Assembly (NCBI GenBank): GCA_025345505.1
Contig: JANVCC010000064.1
Coordinates: 3,361,538-3,425,537 of the forward strand
Length of the DNA stretch: 64,000 nucleotides
Direction of reading: 5' to 3'
From: Todiramphus chloris collaris
Lineage: Eukaryota > Chordata > Aves > Coraciiformes > Alcedinidae
Positions 10,674-25,600 of the stretch are shown piece after piece. The first letter of the stretch is position 1, and the number at the start of each line of letters is the position of its first letter. The translations under genes were made by a program, and so were the position numbers. The notes beneath the pieces were generated by a model. The model was not told the DNA's origin, ran no database searches, and worked only from the letters and a program-made list of their open reading frames with translations.

Positions 10674-13600
10674 CTGGTGAAGGTAAAGGTTCAGTAAGAT
10701 AAGAGATCCTCAGATTAAGGAACTTCAGTGACTTGTTATCTGGTGTAGAAGGTGATAATTCGTAGTGTTTGTGAGAGCATTTTTCAAAGATTGGAAAGGG
10801 GAGTGTGAGTAACCTTAACAGAGATACGAAGTAGGATACTGAAGCTGTTAAATGCTAGGTGAAAAAAGTGTGTTCCAAGTATTATTAGAGACAGGACTTA
10901 ATCAAGGCTTGATGCTTGCAGTTCTGTGAACTTTACATTAAAGTCTGGCTTTAGCTTTCTCTTGTGTTGAGGTTGAAGAGTGATGTTTTTAAGGTGATTT
11001 AATTTGTTTTGGTTCTTTGAGTTACAGGCTGATGGAGTCCCTGTATGAAACAGTTCATGAAGTGGGTTTTCTGTGTGCTCTTCAGACATAATTGGACAGA
11101 TAGGCCTGGAACTGAGATCAAAGGTTTTGCCATGACAGTAACTCTCCCTCCACTCTATGTAGGCCATAATAGAGGCCTATTTGGTGTAACTTAAGTCTTT
11201 TCTGCTTTGATTTCAAGACTTGCATTAAAATAATGTGTACTTGTCAGAAACATAATGCTTCTGTAGGCCACAGGTGTTTGTGCTGAGTACCAAGCCTCTG
11301 TGTGGACTAAGAGAGCAGTTTGCAGTGTCAGCAGTTTTTCTGTTGGATAAAAGGCAACTGACATCTCAAAAATGGGCTTTGCATTTAATTAATGTATGCT
11401 AGTCAAACCATACATCAAGCAGCAAAATCAATACAGGTTGTAGCAGAGAAAGGAAGAGCCTCAGGCAGCTCTGGCCAGAGAGGAAAGTCAAGGTTCATCT
11501 TGAAAAGTTGCTTATAGGAGGTAATTAGACTAATGTATATAAATCTTTAAAATACCGCCTGCTTTTATTAGGTAGAAACTGCTTTAATTGGAAGGTGTAC
11601 TTTCAGCTGGAAGGAATGGGAAAGCACACAAAAATAATAGGCTTGAATAGGTAAAGCTCTTGTGTAACTGAGAACATCTTCTGCCAAACAAATGGGTTCT
11701 CTGCAGATTTATCTCTTCTTTTTTTCAGCTGTCACTGCGGGGTGTGAGGCTTTGGCTGTGTGTTCGAAGTGATGCCTGCGCTGAGATGTCTGTGCTGCTT
11801 CTGGAGCTGTGAGAGGAGTGACTGTGAATGAGATGACTTCAGCCTCCAGAGCAGTCCACGTTGGGTGAGGTATGATAAATGCTGGGGTGGTTAGGGATGG
11901 GTGTCTGCAGGGATGAGAAATGGGGTGTGAGGTGCAGGTCATTGCAGGCTGCTTGGTTTTCATGAGGTGGTGGGTGAGTTGTTACCAACTAGCTGAATGA
12001 ATGCACAGGGTGTGCTGCAGTCTGTGAGGATAGACAAGAAGCATTCTAGCCTCCTCAGAGGTTTCATTTTGTTGCTTCTACGCAGATGAAGGAGACACAA
12101 AGGAAATATGTGGTCTAAATGGAATGCGTCACCTGGGGGTGTTAGCTCCTAAAAGCAGTGACTCCTGGAGCTCAGTTAGAAGTGTTCTTACCCAGTAGTT
12201 AATTACTCTTTGCACAGAGAAAGCAGGAGCAGTATTAGCTCATCAGGAAGGTGGTAGCTGAAGAGCTTAGCTACTGGTGCAGCTAATGGTCTAACTGTAG
12301 CTTTAGTGAGAAGCTCCCTGATCAAGTGGTGCTAGGGGGCACAGTTAAGAAAGCTCCTGTTTGTGTGTTTGGGGGTGCTTTGAAGAGAAGGATGAAACTA
12401 AATGTAAATGTGTGTGCTGACTGTTCTCGTCTCCAGAAGTGAAATGAAATGACCTGGCTTTGTCAGAAATGGATTAGGTTGGAATGGTGAGTCAGAATGT
12501 AACAGGGCTTCTGAAGATCCACAGATGAAAGGTGTTTTTTGCTCATGGCAGAGTTCTTGTTTGATTTGTGGCCTTAGTCTGCTCCTGTGCAGGCAATGTG
12601 ACAAAGCTCCTTTTCTCAGGACTCTGGAGTCTCAGGTTGTCTTCCTTCTCAATTCTTGCTTCCTTTTAAGTACAGAGATGAGTGTTCCACGTAGATGCAG
12701 TCTAGGCTGTTCTTTCTAAGTCTCTGGACTATCTGTGTTGTTTTTAGATGTTATAAATTGTCAAATTTATAATGCTTGGCTTAATATATTCTTCTTTGTG
12801 TGTGATAAGCTTATGCCCTTGCTTTTCAGCTTGCGGTTTGAATGCAGATTAGTCAGTTTTGCAGAGATTTAATGAAGTCCTGGCCCTTTAGAGAATTTGA
12901 GAGGCATGCTGCATTTAATTTCCTGCTCTGACTGCAACAAACATGTAGAGGGCTTCACAGATCCAGAGAATGGGCTGAAAGAGCTGGATGAGTGGCCTTT
13001 TTCTTTGGACTGCCTTCTTACAGTGAGGAAGTGAGGTGTTGCCACAAGTGGTTGTAGTGCTTCCTGGCTTTATGGCTCCTGCTGGAGAGGTGCAGGTCTC
13101 TCTGGGCTGCAGCTGCAGTGCCTTGCTGCTCCTTCCTCGGGCTGCAGGGCCATGGCTGGATGCTCACAGCTGCTGCTGCTGCGGGGTTGGAAAGCTGGGA
13201 TGGGAGGGTGATGGAAGAGGGAATTGGGTCATCAGTACAAAATAAGTGGAGACCTGGTGGGGTGGTGCACAGATGACTCTGTTTACCTGGCAGATGTGAT
13301 CATTTAACAGGGTGCTCACTGGGAGAAGTGTGGCCTTGAGAACAGGTGGAATGATGTAGGAACCTTGTCTTAATGCATACTCCTTTGCACTTGCAGGGGC
13401 TGGAACCAGGCTGAGCTTGTCATGTGCTGCAAGCCCAAGTGCTAGGAATGTTGAAGACTTTGCTGTTCATGGCAGGTTTTTTCTGTTAGTAGCTGTAGTT
13501 ATGGATATCATTCTGTGATGGGAGATGGGCAGCAGCCCCCAGGTTTAGTCTCAGCTGTAGTAGACTGGCTATAATAATAAAGGACCATCAAGTTCAAACT

Positions 13601-16600
13601 GATTTTTTTTCTCAGCTGGATGGCAGCCTCTGGTATTCCAGAATGATCTGTTGGACAGAAAACATTTAACACTTGGTGCACTCGTAACTGGGGAATCTCT
13701 TGCTGGGAAGGAGGGCAGGCAGAGGATACCTTTGGAAGGCTCCAAACCAGATAGTTGAGAAGGAGCCTTGAGTTTTTTTTCCTTGACCTTTTGGATGCCC
13801 TGTAAGAGTCAGGATTTAGGTGCTTGGTTCTAGAAACTGATCTTGATTTAAGCCCTTTAAGCAAGAGTGAAGAACAGTGTGCTCATATTGCAGAACAGCA
13901 GCTGTGAATGTAACTACTTCACTGAGATGGATGTTCCATGTGTGACATTTATTGACAAATTTTAATTAGGTTTTGAAGGATGTTACAGGTGTAGATGTGT
14001 GTTTTCTCCTTCAAGGCACTTCCCAAGTAAATGCATGGAACTATGGAGGCTCTGTACCTTCAGCAGACATATTTTCAGTAAATGCACTGTATACTTGGTT
14101 CATCTGTGAATAGTAATTGAGTCCTGGACTGCATTTATAGTGCTGAGTAATACAACTGCCATGATGTATAATAATGCTTAAGAGCTCCGGGGAGGCTCAT
14201 TTACATGATAGTGAGGGAAATGGTCTTGCCAGGAATGAGAATTAAGAGGCTGGTATTGTGTGAATGACAAAATGGTTTTCAGGTGAGGAAAGTGAAATAG
14301 TCATGGGAAGACAGGGTAAAGGGGTTCTAAAGGATGGTTAGACAGATGGGTTAGGCCAGAGTCCTTGGGGTGCAGGTGTTCCCTCTTCTGTATTAGAGCA
14401 CAAAGAATCTTTATAGGCAGACTGGTGTCTGTAGCTGAAGCTTTTGAATTCTCATCACTGAATTATATGAAATGGGAAACTTGATCAGTTAAAACATTCT
14501 GAAGAAAAATTAGACAACTGCTGGAGGCTTCCTGCTTGTTCTTCCAGATTTTACCACAGATAGGTTTTGGGTAAGGCTGTGAGATGGAGTGGAAACTCAA
14601 AACAGCAGCAAAGACAAGGGTCATCTTAGTGCAAAGGCCAATTGCTCTGTCTGTAGCCCCAAGCTTCACTTAAAGTCACGAGTCTAAGGGTGGGCGTTTA
14701 AAAACAATGACTTTTCCCAGGCTCCTGTGTAGCAGGGAGAGACAAACTTCTACAGGAAATCATTTGCAGCAGTCCTGACTTAGCTTGGGTTTCAGACTAC
14801 CGTGTTGGCAACACTTGGTTTCCTCAGCTGAAGTCAGTCTGTGAATGCTCCCAGAGGGGCACTGAGCAGCTCTGGGCGTCTGGTCCGTTGCACTCCTGCA
14901 GCAGACCGAGGCTCTGGGTGAAGGATGCTACTGGCAAGCCAAGTGTTCCTGTTGTCCTAAAGTTGATGTTAGTGCATCTGTGTATCCTAGGGGAATGTAC
15001 TGAGCATAAAGTGACTCCATGGCTTTCCCACCCTGAAGACTGCAGCTTTTACAGCTGCGCTACCCTTGTTTATAAAATATATTGATGCAACAACATCATA
15101 ATCTTGAGCTATGACTTGTCTGATTAGCTAGCAACTGGAAGCTGCTGTAGCAATCCAGGGAATTAGCTGAGTACAGGCAGAGGTAGGAACTGCCAGCTGG
15201 CCTGGCAAGGGGCTGATGGAAAGGTTTGGGGATGTGTCATGATGACAGAGTATCATGTGTGTTAATCAGAGCAGCTTGCCTAGATGTGTTGAGGTTTTCA
15301 CGTGTACTGCACATGTTTTACCTGGAGGAACCCCCGAGATTTCTGTAGCGTGCATTTGATACTGCAGAGGGGCAGTTTCTGCAGAGAAGAGCTGTGACCT
15401 GGAACATCTTGGGAGTGAAAACCTGTTAGGAAAAGGAGGCTTGAGTTGACAAGCTGAGTCCAAGCAGTAACAGAGAAACACCAGGAAGATACTGAATCCT
15501 CACAGAACATTGCTGAGGTGTTTTGTGATCAGGTCCAGCAGGTCAGCTGCTCTCAGGAGGACACAGCTGGGCCCTTGGCCATAGTTGACTCCTCAGTGGC
15601 CTGATTGGTCAAAAGTACCAGCACCCAGGCATGGTGCAGCCTGGTTGATGGCTTTACTGCAGGTGTGAGGTGGGGTGACAGTAGGGCTTGAATTAGGTAC
15701 TGCAGCTCTTTTAAAGGAGGCAGTTGCCCTGGCTAGAGCTGTTGACAGTGCTGAAGTTGCAGGTCAAAAGCTAACAGGATTGCAGCGTGCTTCTTAGTTG
15801 TGCTCTGCAAGGGCAGCATGTAGGGCTGCTTGCCAGCTCTGACACCCTGCCAGACAACTTGCATTACTGGTTCTGGTACATGCTAGGACACATCCTAATG
15901 CATGTTGTGTTGCCTACGAAGGGCAGTGAACAGCCCCCTTGGGCAAAGGAGATGGCAGTGTGGAAGATCTGCCGGAGTGACAACTCCGAAGCGACTCCTG
16001 AGGTGAGTGAGGAAATGTTACACAGAAATCACTTGTATTTGTTGTAACTTGGGTTGCTGTGTGTGTAGAGGGACTGTGTAGGTTAATGGTGCTGCTTCCC
16101 CATCAACTTTGTGCTAGTGTGAATGTGGAGGCAGGTTTTACAGAGGCACAAATGGTGATGGCACAAGCCTTACAGGTGAGGAGGCTCAACTCTTGCATCT
16201 GAAGACCTCTGCATCAGATGCTTCCAGTCTCCTGGACTTTTTTCTCCGGATTTCTGGCATGTTAAATTAGCTAGGAGACCTAGTGCTGTTGTGGTAGCTG
16301 ATCCCTGAAATAGGTTGCTCATGTCAGGCTGGCACAGTGCTTATGCCTGTGCTAGATGGGGGAGAGTGAAATCATCTCTTCCAGCAGACAGGAGCGTGAA
16401 TAAGCAGACTCCTTAGAGAAGTCAACAGCGAAGGCATCAGCGTTGCCTTCCTACTGTGTTTTATTACTTGGATTGTACAAACATTCCATAATTTGCATGG
16501 TTTAACCAATTTGTAGTTAAGGCTACAAAAGAATGATGTTTTTCTGAAAATAATAGTAAGGGATAGACAGCTTTGTATGAACATACCCTGCAACAACTGT

Positions 16601-19600
16601 GTGAGTCACAGAAGGGCTTTGCAACCTTAACAGACTTGGGAAGTAACACCTAATTCTGTAGTCTGTTTTGAAATTGTTTTCCTGTTTCTTGCATGAAAAT
16701 GATAATAAATTACAGTGCACTTGCTCCTGTGAATCAACAAATTGAATCCTTTTAGTCCAGGAATAATATAGACCGTAGGTGTCATGTAGGAGTAGGATCA
16801 GTTGTGGTAACTAATGCATTGAATGTGGCTGGTGTGCAGCTCAAACCGACTGAGGGTAATACAAAAAGGGAGTGAAATATGAGGGCTTTATTCATTTTGA
16901 GGACAGGTTTGTTCTGCTGTGCTTCAGACAGAACATAAGCTCACTTGGGGGCCTTTGACACCTCAAGGAATTGAACTGCTTACTGGGGGAGGGAGTGGTC
17001 TTGCAGAAAATAGCCAGCCCTGCCTCCAATGTGCTGAAACACTCAATGTGGTCAGGAACAAAAAAATGCCAGTCTCCTTGTTAGCCAGGTCAAGCGGTCG
17101 CAAGGAGTTTCTAGACATAAATGCAAAGACTGCAGATGCTGCACCTTTATTATTCACACAAACCTGCCTTTCCTTCTGCTCAACATTTAATGGTCCAGTG
17201 AGCAGGACAGCAGCGTCCAGGAAAGAAGGCAGTCATCCCAGCCTGCCATTCTTTCTGCTCTGTTGAAGTTTCTATTAATAGACAGGACGAGGGCTCCTGT
17301 CCCAGTCTCTTGCGCTCTCATTAGCATGCTTTTAGTTTTTCAGCAGAGCTGGCTGATGTGGTCGTTGGACCTTGAAGGATTTGTTCCATGTCAGATGCAA
17401 GATGTGTGTATAAACACGAGATATGCCTTAAACTTAGGGAATTCTCATGGGAATGATGGTGAAAAATAGCTAAAGATCTGTTGGTGTCCCTGCCCTGTGT
17501 GCTAGAGGGATAGCCCTCAGGGAGTTCTTGCTAAGCTGAAGCACTTATCTGTGGTTTTCAGGCAGAATGGATGACCCCCTCTTCAGTATTTTGGTTTTAG
17601 TGGGAATGTTTGGCATTCAAAACTTCTCCTTAAATTGCCTTCCTGAGTTAGAACTCCAAACTTCCAGCTTCTAGGCAGGGGGGATTCACTCTGTTGGTCT
17701 CAAGGTTCCAGACAGGCTAACGAGGTCAGTGGTTTATGTAGGCTTAGGAACAAACTTCAGTTGCTGTAAGGACTTGGAGCTTGCTATAGAACTATGTTCT
17801 TGAGCGGATGAAGTGATAATGTCTTTCAAGGGAGTAGCTGTCCACGAGCAAGCAGACAGTAGTGAAAGAGGTCACTAGAGCAGAGGAACTTGCTTGCTTA
17901 CCCCCAAGAACCCCCTCTGGTCCGGTGAACATTTATCGCTCTTCCGGGGTCATTGTCCAGCTGTTGCACCTAACAAATGAGAACTCATTTATGGCTGGTT
18001 CCTCTCTTGCCCTCGGAAGTGAAAGCGCTGGCAGGAAGCTCGATTGAGGCTTTTCCACAGTGTTTCTATGGAAACTGTCAGCTCTCCAGCAGATTCTCCA
18101 AAGGGCACAAGTTGTGGATGCCTCCGAGTAATTGTTATGTTCACATGCTTCTGAATTTTATCCCTGGACACCAGCAGATCTCGGAAATGGTTTCCTAGGT
18201 GATTGCATTCTCTGTGCTGTGGACTGTAATACAGGCATGTTAGAAATGCTCAGCAGTGCTTTCTGCACCTCTTACTGCTGTTGGAGTGTCTGCTGAAATC
18301 CTGGGCATCTCTGTCCCTCTCTGGGTTTTCTCTGTGGAAAACTGTTGATGAACTTAGAATGGGTTATTTTTCAGGAGATGTTGAAGGAATTCTTTAAATC
18401 CTCATTCATAGGTAACCTTTTCAGCTTATTAAGCATCAAAGAGCTCTGAACATTTCCAGAGGTGACTTTAGATTGTGCTAAACAAATTGCCAGCAATAGC
18501 TGTCTCCTTACAGGCTGTCTGAACTGTCTTCTGTATGGATTTGTGTATTGAAGTGTAACATCCAGTGGGATAAAAAAGGTGCTTGCAATGGTTGTTGGCT
18601 GGAGTGGAGGGGGACAAAGTCAGCTCAACTCTTCACACCACAAGTGCAGCAGCAGTTTAGGGGGCTGAGTGTGTTGTTTGCAGTGCTCGAGCAGACAGCT
18701 TTGTTTAAGGACTGGGCAGTCACATGTGTCCTGCCTTTCTATTAATTTTTTTTCATTGTTTGCAAGTGATGCCACTTCCTTGTAGAGCATCCAGTAGCCT
18801 AATTGCTGTTATTGTTTGGCTACTGACTGGGAAAGGAGCGTGAGGAAGGATGCTAAGCTGTGTCAGTTACTGGTTCTGAAAACACAGGTTGTCTTCAGAG
18901 TTGGACAGCAGCATGAGTTGATGCAGCTGAATGCTGTACTTGTAGGTATCCTCCCATGACTGCCCGAAGAGGCTGCTGAGCTTTTTGAGATAGGAAGGAG
19001 ATGAACAGAGGCTACAGTGAGAGGATGAAGACAGCATGTCTTGTTACTTGTGGAAGACTGGCATTTGTCCAGGCAGCCCCAAGAGGTCTGTAGTAATTCA
19101 TGCAAGCCTGTGCCTTTCATCTGCTTGAAGTGCCTGAGGGTGGTTTGATCAGGTTCATGTTTTCTGCCCTCTGAAGAGCACCGGAGGGTTCTGGACTGTC
19201 ACTGCTGCCTGCAAGGGCAGGCTGAGGCACTGTGCCTGGTCTGGTGCTGAACAGGGACAGGGCTTCCTGCTGAGAGGGACCTGATAACAAGTAAGAAACG
19301 GGTATAACAGATGTTGTGGGACTGTCAGAATTCTTCAGTCTGTATAAGCAGCCAGTGTATGCCGGAATATTTCCCATGGGTGCTGGTGTGCAGCGTGGAA
19401 TCCACGTTGTTGGGAGGGAGGTGGGGTACCAGCCCCTGGCAGCTGTGTACTGGAACAGGTCAACTGGACTGGCTGCTTTTGCTGGAGTGCAGTGGTCTTA
19501 ACGATGTGGTGCAGCGTGGGAGTGGTAAGAGCTTAGAGTGTTTTTTAAAGGAGATTTATGAAAAAGCTGTGTGTATTTAACAGACTGAGCACAGTTATTA

Positions 19601-22600
19601 AAAATGGGGGAAGATTGCTTGGGTAGAAATGAAAGTTTCCAAAGTTCAGGGCATGAGCTTTAAAATACATGAGTTTGAATTGCAGAATATTGCTTTAGCC
19701 ATCTGCAATCTGTTGAATTCCGTGTTGACTTGTTTTCTATGGATCTGTGGGGAGCTTTCTGCCAAAAGCTTCAGGTGCATGAGGAAAATGAATAATGTGT
19801 GCAGCAGCAGGGAGCTGGCTGCTCAGCCTGGGATGGGAAAGGGCATGTTCGGTTGTGTATGAGCAGGAGTCTTGCATGGGGGGAGGACTGTCCTTCTGCC
19901 TCTTACTGGCTCTAAAAGCCAAGTACTGGCAAGGCCCATTAATTTTTAATTTAGTCCTCTCTTATGCTGCACTGCCGTTGTGGTTTATGAGGACATTATG
20001 CTGAAGCAAAGGCCTGTAAAACAGAGTTTTGAGGCTTTAAAATGGCACAGTCATTATACATGGTATGCATGCTGAAGTAGAAATGAGTGGGTATTTATAG
20101 TATAGCTAATATTATTTTTGGTGTCTTGTCATCCTTACAGGTCAACTGAAAAGCAATATACACAACAGAAGCCAGAAATCCCCTGACATTATTAATACCA
20201 AACGTTAAAACACAATTTCATTTCTCTTGCTGGTTTTGTTTCAAGTGGTTTCTTCTAGCACACTGTTGCTATGGCTCTGGTATGGTGAGGAGGATCTCCT
20301 TCAGTACCACTGCCATGGAAGCCCCTGTGTTTGATCCAAGTCAGAGCTAGGACAGCCAGCTTTGTTAAAATGTACTGGAAAATAACACTTCATCATGGCT
20401 AGCCATTAATCCATGAAGTTATTCTGGCTTTGTGCACCTACAGACAAAAAAGGCTGAAAGGTGCTGCCCTTTTCCTGCCCTAGACTCTATGCTATAGATT
20501 GGCAGGGGTTAGGGGAAGGCAGAGGGGATGAGCTGCAGTTTGTCTTGGTGGCAGAAGTATCCTGGGTTGTAAATATTGCAGTGGTCTAAGTAGGTAGCTC
20601 AGTTTTGGGCCTGTGCCTTGAAGCATGCTGGGCTGACGGGAGATTTTGGTCTAAAGCCTGGCCAGGCTACAAGGGGGCACAGTAGCAACCCTCTTCTGCA
20701 GCCAACCTAGGGATGATGGCTTCTAGCTACTTGTATTCCCCTAGACTGCTCTGCAAAAGCTTTTCTAAAGGGTCTGACTGGGGAAAGGAAGCTGTGGTGT
20801 GGGGGAGAAGCTTTCTCAGTGTGCTAGCAACCTAGCAGTTGAGGTCCTTGATGCTGCCTGCTTGAGAGGGAAGGCAGGTGTTCCAAATGCTGCTGGGCTC
20901 TACATTGCTGTTCCTGAAGCAGCTCTGGTATTGGGGTGTTTGTGACCACTTGGAAATGTTGCTGGCTCTCTGCAACCCATCTGTTACTCACTGCGGGCTC
21001 TGGAGCTACTGATGTTTTCCAGGACTTGAGCTGCTCGTGCAGGATATGAAAGCTGACGAAGAGCTGAGATGGAAAGGTCCCTTTCAGCCAATCTGCTTTC
21101 CATCCGAAGGTCTTCAGTTTACCTGATGAAGGACAAGGTTGGGGTTTTCCTCTGGCCCAGTATGAGAGAATAGCTGAATGTGGAAACAAGGAGGGTTGGA
21201 AACAATGCTCTAGAACTGGCTGGCTGGTTTGTGGACTGACTGAAGTTACAGCTGGTGGTGAGTGGGTCTGTCCTGAGTGCCACCTGAAGAGTTCAGCTTA
21301 AAAAAAACCCAGCTCCAGCTGATTTGCTCTTGTTCTTGAAGAGGGTGCTGTCAGAAAGGGTGACTGATCTGGATGGCTCCTGCAGCCTGAAAATTGCAGC
21401 ATCTTAAATCCTTGAAGCTTCCCTCCCTCAAAAACCCCAGAAAGATAATGAAAAGTTGATGAAGCACAGGAGGAAGTTTCTAGTCAGCAGACTGCAGTGG
21501 TGGTGAATCGGGTTTTCACAGCTCACTAACCTCTTAAGTGTTTAATAAATCCCGGAGATCTGTTCCAAGGATAAGGTGGCCCTGGTATCTAACCAGACAG
21601 GCTCTACCTGCTGTCATCTTTCTTAAACTGACCCTGCACAGCAGGACCAATTACCCAGCTAACAATGTGGAGACAAGTGCCTCCTTTTGTGCTGTCCTGT
21701 CCCCTGAGCGGAAGGATTTGTGGTTGCCATGGCATTAGAGCTTCAGATACTGATAGCAGGAGTGGTTGTGATTAAGTGGCTGAGGATTGGCCGTGTAGGT
21801 TTTTTTTCTCCTCCTTTCTGTATAGATTTTCTTGGTTAATCATGTGACCTTGCATTGACAGGTTGAGGAATAGGCTGCTCTGAGCAGTCTCCGATGCTGT
21901 GATTGCTTGCTGTGGTAAATTGGCAAGTTGAAAATGTAGTAGGTTCTAAAGACACATTGGGAAGTGAGTTGCTGTGCTGGATGAGATAGCTGGGCGTAAA
22001 GATCTGAAGTGAGAAACTTGCAGACTGCAGAGAAGGGGATGAACGCTGGGCTTTCCTCTAAGTTGGCTTTCTAGGCGGTGGTATCACTTGTGTGCAGGTG
22101 ACACTATTGTTTTGGTCTCAGCCTGAGAATTGCTCTATCTTGCTCCTGAAGCAGTTGCTGCTGGCCACAGTTACAGACCTAGGCACATGAAGAGTTAGGA
22201 AGCTGAGACTCTTGCCAGGAGAGGGGAGCTGGGGAGCTGATCTAATCAGACAATTGATGTCCTAATCAGCCAGCTAGTGGCAGGAGGCCCAGTTGGCACC
22301 TCCGAAGTGATCTTGAGGATGAGCTGCTTGTTTCTGAGGCTAGGAGACTCCCTGTCGAGTGAGTGTCTATGCCTTATTTTCAGGGAATTTGGCTGCTTGG
22401 GCCTTTGGCTGCTGGCCAGTGTTGGAAGTTCTGAGTCCTGCTTCAGCTTGCTAATTGAAAAGTATTGGGAGTAAAAGGCAAGTCTAAAGTTATTAGCCTG
22501 TTGTTGCAGTGTGTCTGTCTACGTAAAATTAGGACCAGTCTTAACTTCTGGCAAGTTGATTTACATGTATGAATGATTAAATAAAATCTGAGATGGGTGG

Positions 22601-25600
22601 AGACAGCGTAGAAGTGAGGCCTTGATGCAGGAGGCTCAGGACTGGCAGCAAACCTGATCACACAGTAGTTGGTTTGAGGATCTTGAGAGAACTGTCCCAG
22701 GTTCTTGCCTTGGTTTGTTTAGTCAGTATTAAATACTCGCCCTGAATCCCTGTGTTTTCAATGGTAGAACCTCAGGAGAATTAAAAATACCCTGTTTTTT
22801 CTAGTGGCCATACTGTCACTTAGAGCTGGATGGTGCTGAAATGAGGTTTTGTGTGGAATAGGCATGTTTTCTGGGGTGCTTTCTTTGCCACGTCTGTCCA
22901 AGCCTCAGTTCCCTGTGGCTCAGCCGTTACAGTAGCAGGTATGGGTCAGAGCAAAGCTTCCTGAACCCCTGTGTTCTGGGCAGGCTCTGACTGGATTCAG
23001 GGATCAGGCTCCAGTTGTGTAGGATGGGACCCAAAGTGATTTATGAACTGGGACAGGAAATGGCTTTTGTGCCCCTCGCTGGTGCGGAATGCAGCCGAGG
23101 GTGGCTGGGTGGCCGTGCACCTTGAGCGACAGCAGGCAAGGTGTGGGTTGGCATGCAGAAAGCAAAAGCCTTTACACGCTGCATCTAATGCATGTTGTAA
23201 AACAGTTACCATAACAGTCACTGCTGCCATGAAAACAATTTTACAGCAGATTAAACACTTAGAAAATGGGAGGAGATGAGCGAGAAAGCAATAGTGACAC
23301 CAAGTCAAGGTTTAGTCAGCAGCAGGAAGAGGCCATAAGAGAACATGAGATGATCCAACTGTCCTACTCGTTAGCTTTTTCCCAAGCCAACTCTAATCTG
23401 TGCTGATCTCTTTTGGTGGGGTACAGTTGGAATTGAGAAGCTTTACTGCTTTTTAAGATCATGGCTGTTAATGAGAAATAGCAGATCTGAGAAGAGCATT
23501 AATGTAAAGAGTGCTTAGAGGGCAAGAGTTACGTTGTTCTTGGAGAAACAGCTGTTCTGTTTGATCTGAACTCTTTCTCATGTCAACTAACCTGTGAGTG
23601 CTTGAGAGCCCTGGAATCTTAGGCCAAATGCCCTGGTTAGACCTACCTCAGTGGATCGTGTAGACTGCTGGAAGCTGGATTGTGTGATGTGTTTGCGGTG
23701 CACGATGAAGTGTGTGTTCCAGCGTGTGGTTTGCAGTCTGTGGGCTGAATGCTGTTTGTTCAGGTAAGTGCTGAGTTCTGTTCCAGGTATGGTTTGGAAT
23801 GGTGATGGACAGCAGGATCGTAGTGTTCTCTGGTCAAAGGGAACTGTAATCCCCTAGTTCTGGTTTCCTGGGTGATGCACTCAATGCTCTTTACCCTCTG
23901 GTGCTGGAACTGCCCGGGAAGCAGGGGCCTATAACGCTAGTGGAGCAACGGCTTAGGTGAGGGAGGTCTGTGCTTTGAAGGCTTTGAGCAAGTCCCTGCT
24001 GATGGAACTTGGGAGGTTGAGGGCATTTGCTTCAGTTGATGGACTCTGTCTATAGGTTTTCCATTAATGAGCAGGTGGTTCTTGGCTTTACATCTGTGTG
24101 ATGGTTGGTTGTGTGAGTATCTTTCTGTAGCTCACAGACACCTGCTAGAACAGGAGTAATCTCATTAGAAGTGAAATCTCATCTGGTGGTTAAACACGGT
24201 GTGCTTCCAACACACTGGTTCTGCTTAATTCAGCATGCAGGCCTGTCAGTGTCTATTGATTCATTGGCTTGCTCGGCGTCTTTGTGGTATTCATCTTGGA
24301 TGTCTGACAAGCTGCGGGGCTGGTTCAGAAGTGGAGTTGGTCATAAATGCTCCAGGCTCTACTGTCTAGCTGTCTTTGTGCAGTTGTGGCTTTTCCTGTG
24401 AGCCTTCTCCTGTGTGCATCAGAGCTACTGGAGTGTTCCTCTGCTGCCAGCGTGGGAGTGCTTCCTGCTGAGCAGGCTTGGCACAGCTCTGCTGCCAGTG
24501 AGCAGGGCTTTTCCTTGGGCTTGTCAACCACTAGCACGAAACTGTGTGGAACAAGGGTCTGGATTTGGTTACAGGGAGAGTCTGATCATGGTGTGTTAAA
24601 GACAGATCAACAGACTTGGATAACAGGTCTCTCTCAACAGACAAGTTCTGTGTGTCTTAGAGCAGTGCTCTTCTGTGACCAGAATGTCTTGATACTTGCC
24701 TGCATGTATTTGGGGCTGGCTGGAGTACTGCAGAAGTTGTAACTCATGAAGGATGAGAAGAGGTTAACTGAAAGTCAAGAAGTTCGCTTGGAGATGATCT
24801 GGGATTTTTATACTCTGGCAGATGCATTGCTTTCAGAAATAACTGATTGTTCCTGAAGAGGTGGGGAGAAGAGTGATGTAGATTATGTCCTTTACCTGTC
24901 AGCAAAGAATGCTGCCTACAGCTGTGAGGAGTGAAATGAGTGCATCTGATACTGCTGGTATCTCCTGTTGGACTCTGTAGTAACTTGCTATGTGTGCTCA
25001 CTTTCTAGAGTTGGTGCAGGGGAAGTGCCCATTACTGTACCTGCTCTCTTGGCAGGGAGAGGTGCCTGTGGAGTGGGTACAGTGAGTGCTCAGGGGTAAG
25101 GCAGGCCAGCAGAACAAGTGACCAGAAGTGAGTATTTGAGGGGATCTATGATTAAGAGAATTAGTTAATGTAAATAATTAAAAAGCAGATCACGCACACA
25201 CCTCTTTTTAATCCCTTCTGAGTAGTTGAAGGACACTGGAGTGCGAAGGTACTGAGCTACCAAACAGCACAAAATTGGGGATGGAAATTTGGGCTTGGGG
25301 CACAGGACAAGGTAGTCTATGCTGGAAGCTCAGGTGAGAATGGCGAAGAAAAAACTCATACTCTGGACATGTATGGCTGGAAAAGAGCTTTCTCTTGATG
25401 GAAGTAGAGCTTTGTAGGTGAGCCTAACATGTTTGGCAGAGCTGAGGGGGATTTCTTTTCATGTAATTTTATTTTCAGACTTTTTTACTGTTTTGACACC
25501 TCTTGGCAATTTTCCTAAGTGCTTAAACTACACATTACAGTGAAGGATGTTTTTAAGCAGATACACGTTTAAATTGGGTAAGGCTTATTTACTGTTTGAC

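Noticed and set aside
13508..13864. 118-codon - strand frame considered as a CR1 fragment
   Set aside because: I could not find the CR1 3' end words or a polymerase motif in it.
24347..24742. 131-codon + frame beginning with a hydrophobic leader
   Set aside because: It has no splice context, no known domain and no upstream promoter signal. In a 64 kb window a few frames of this size are expected by chance.
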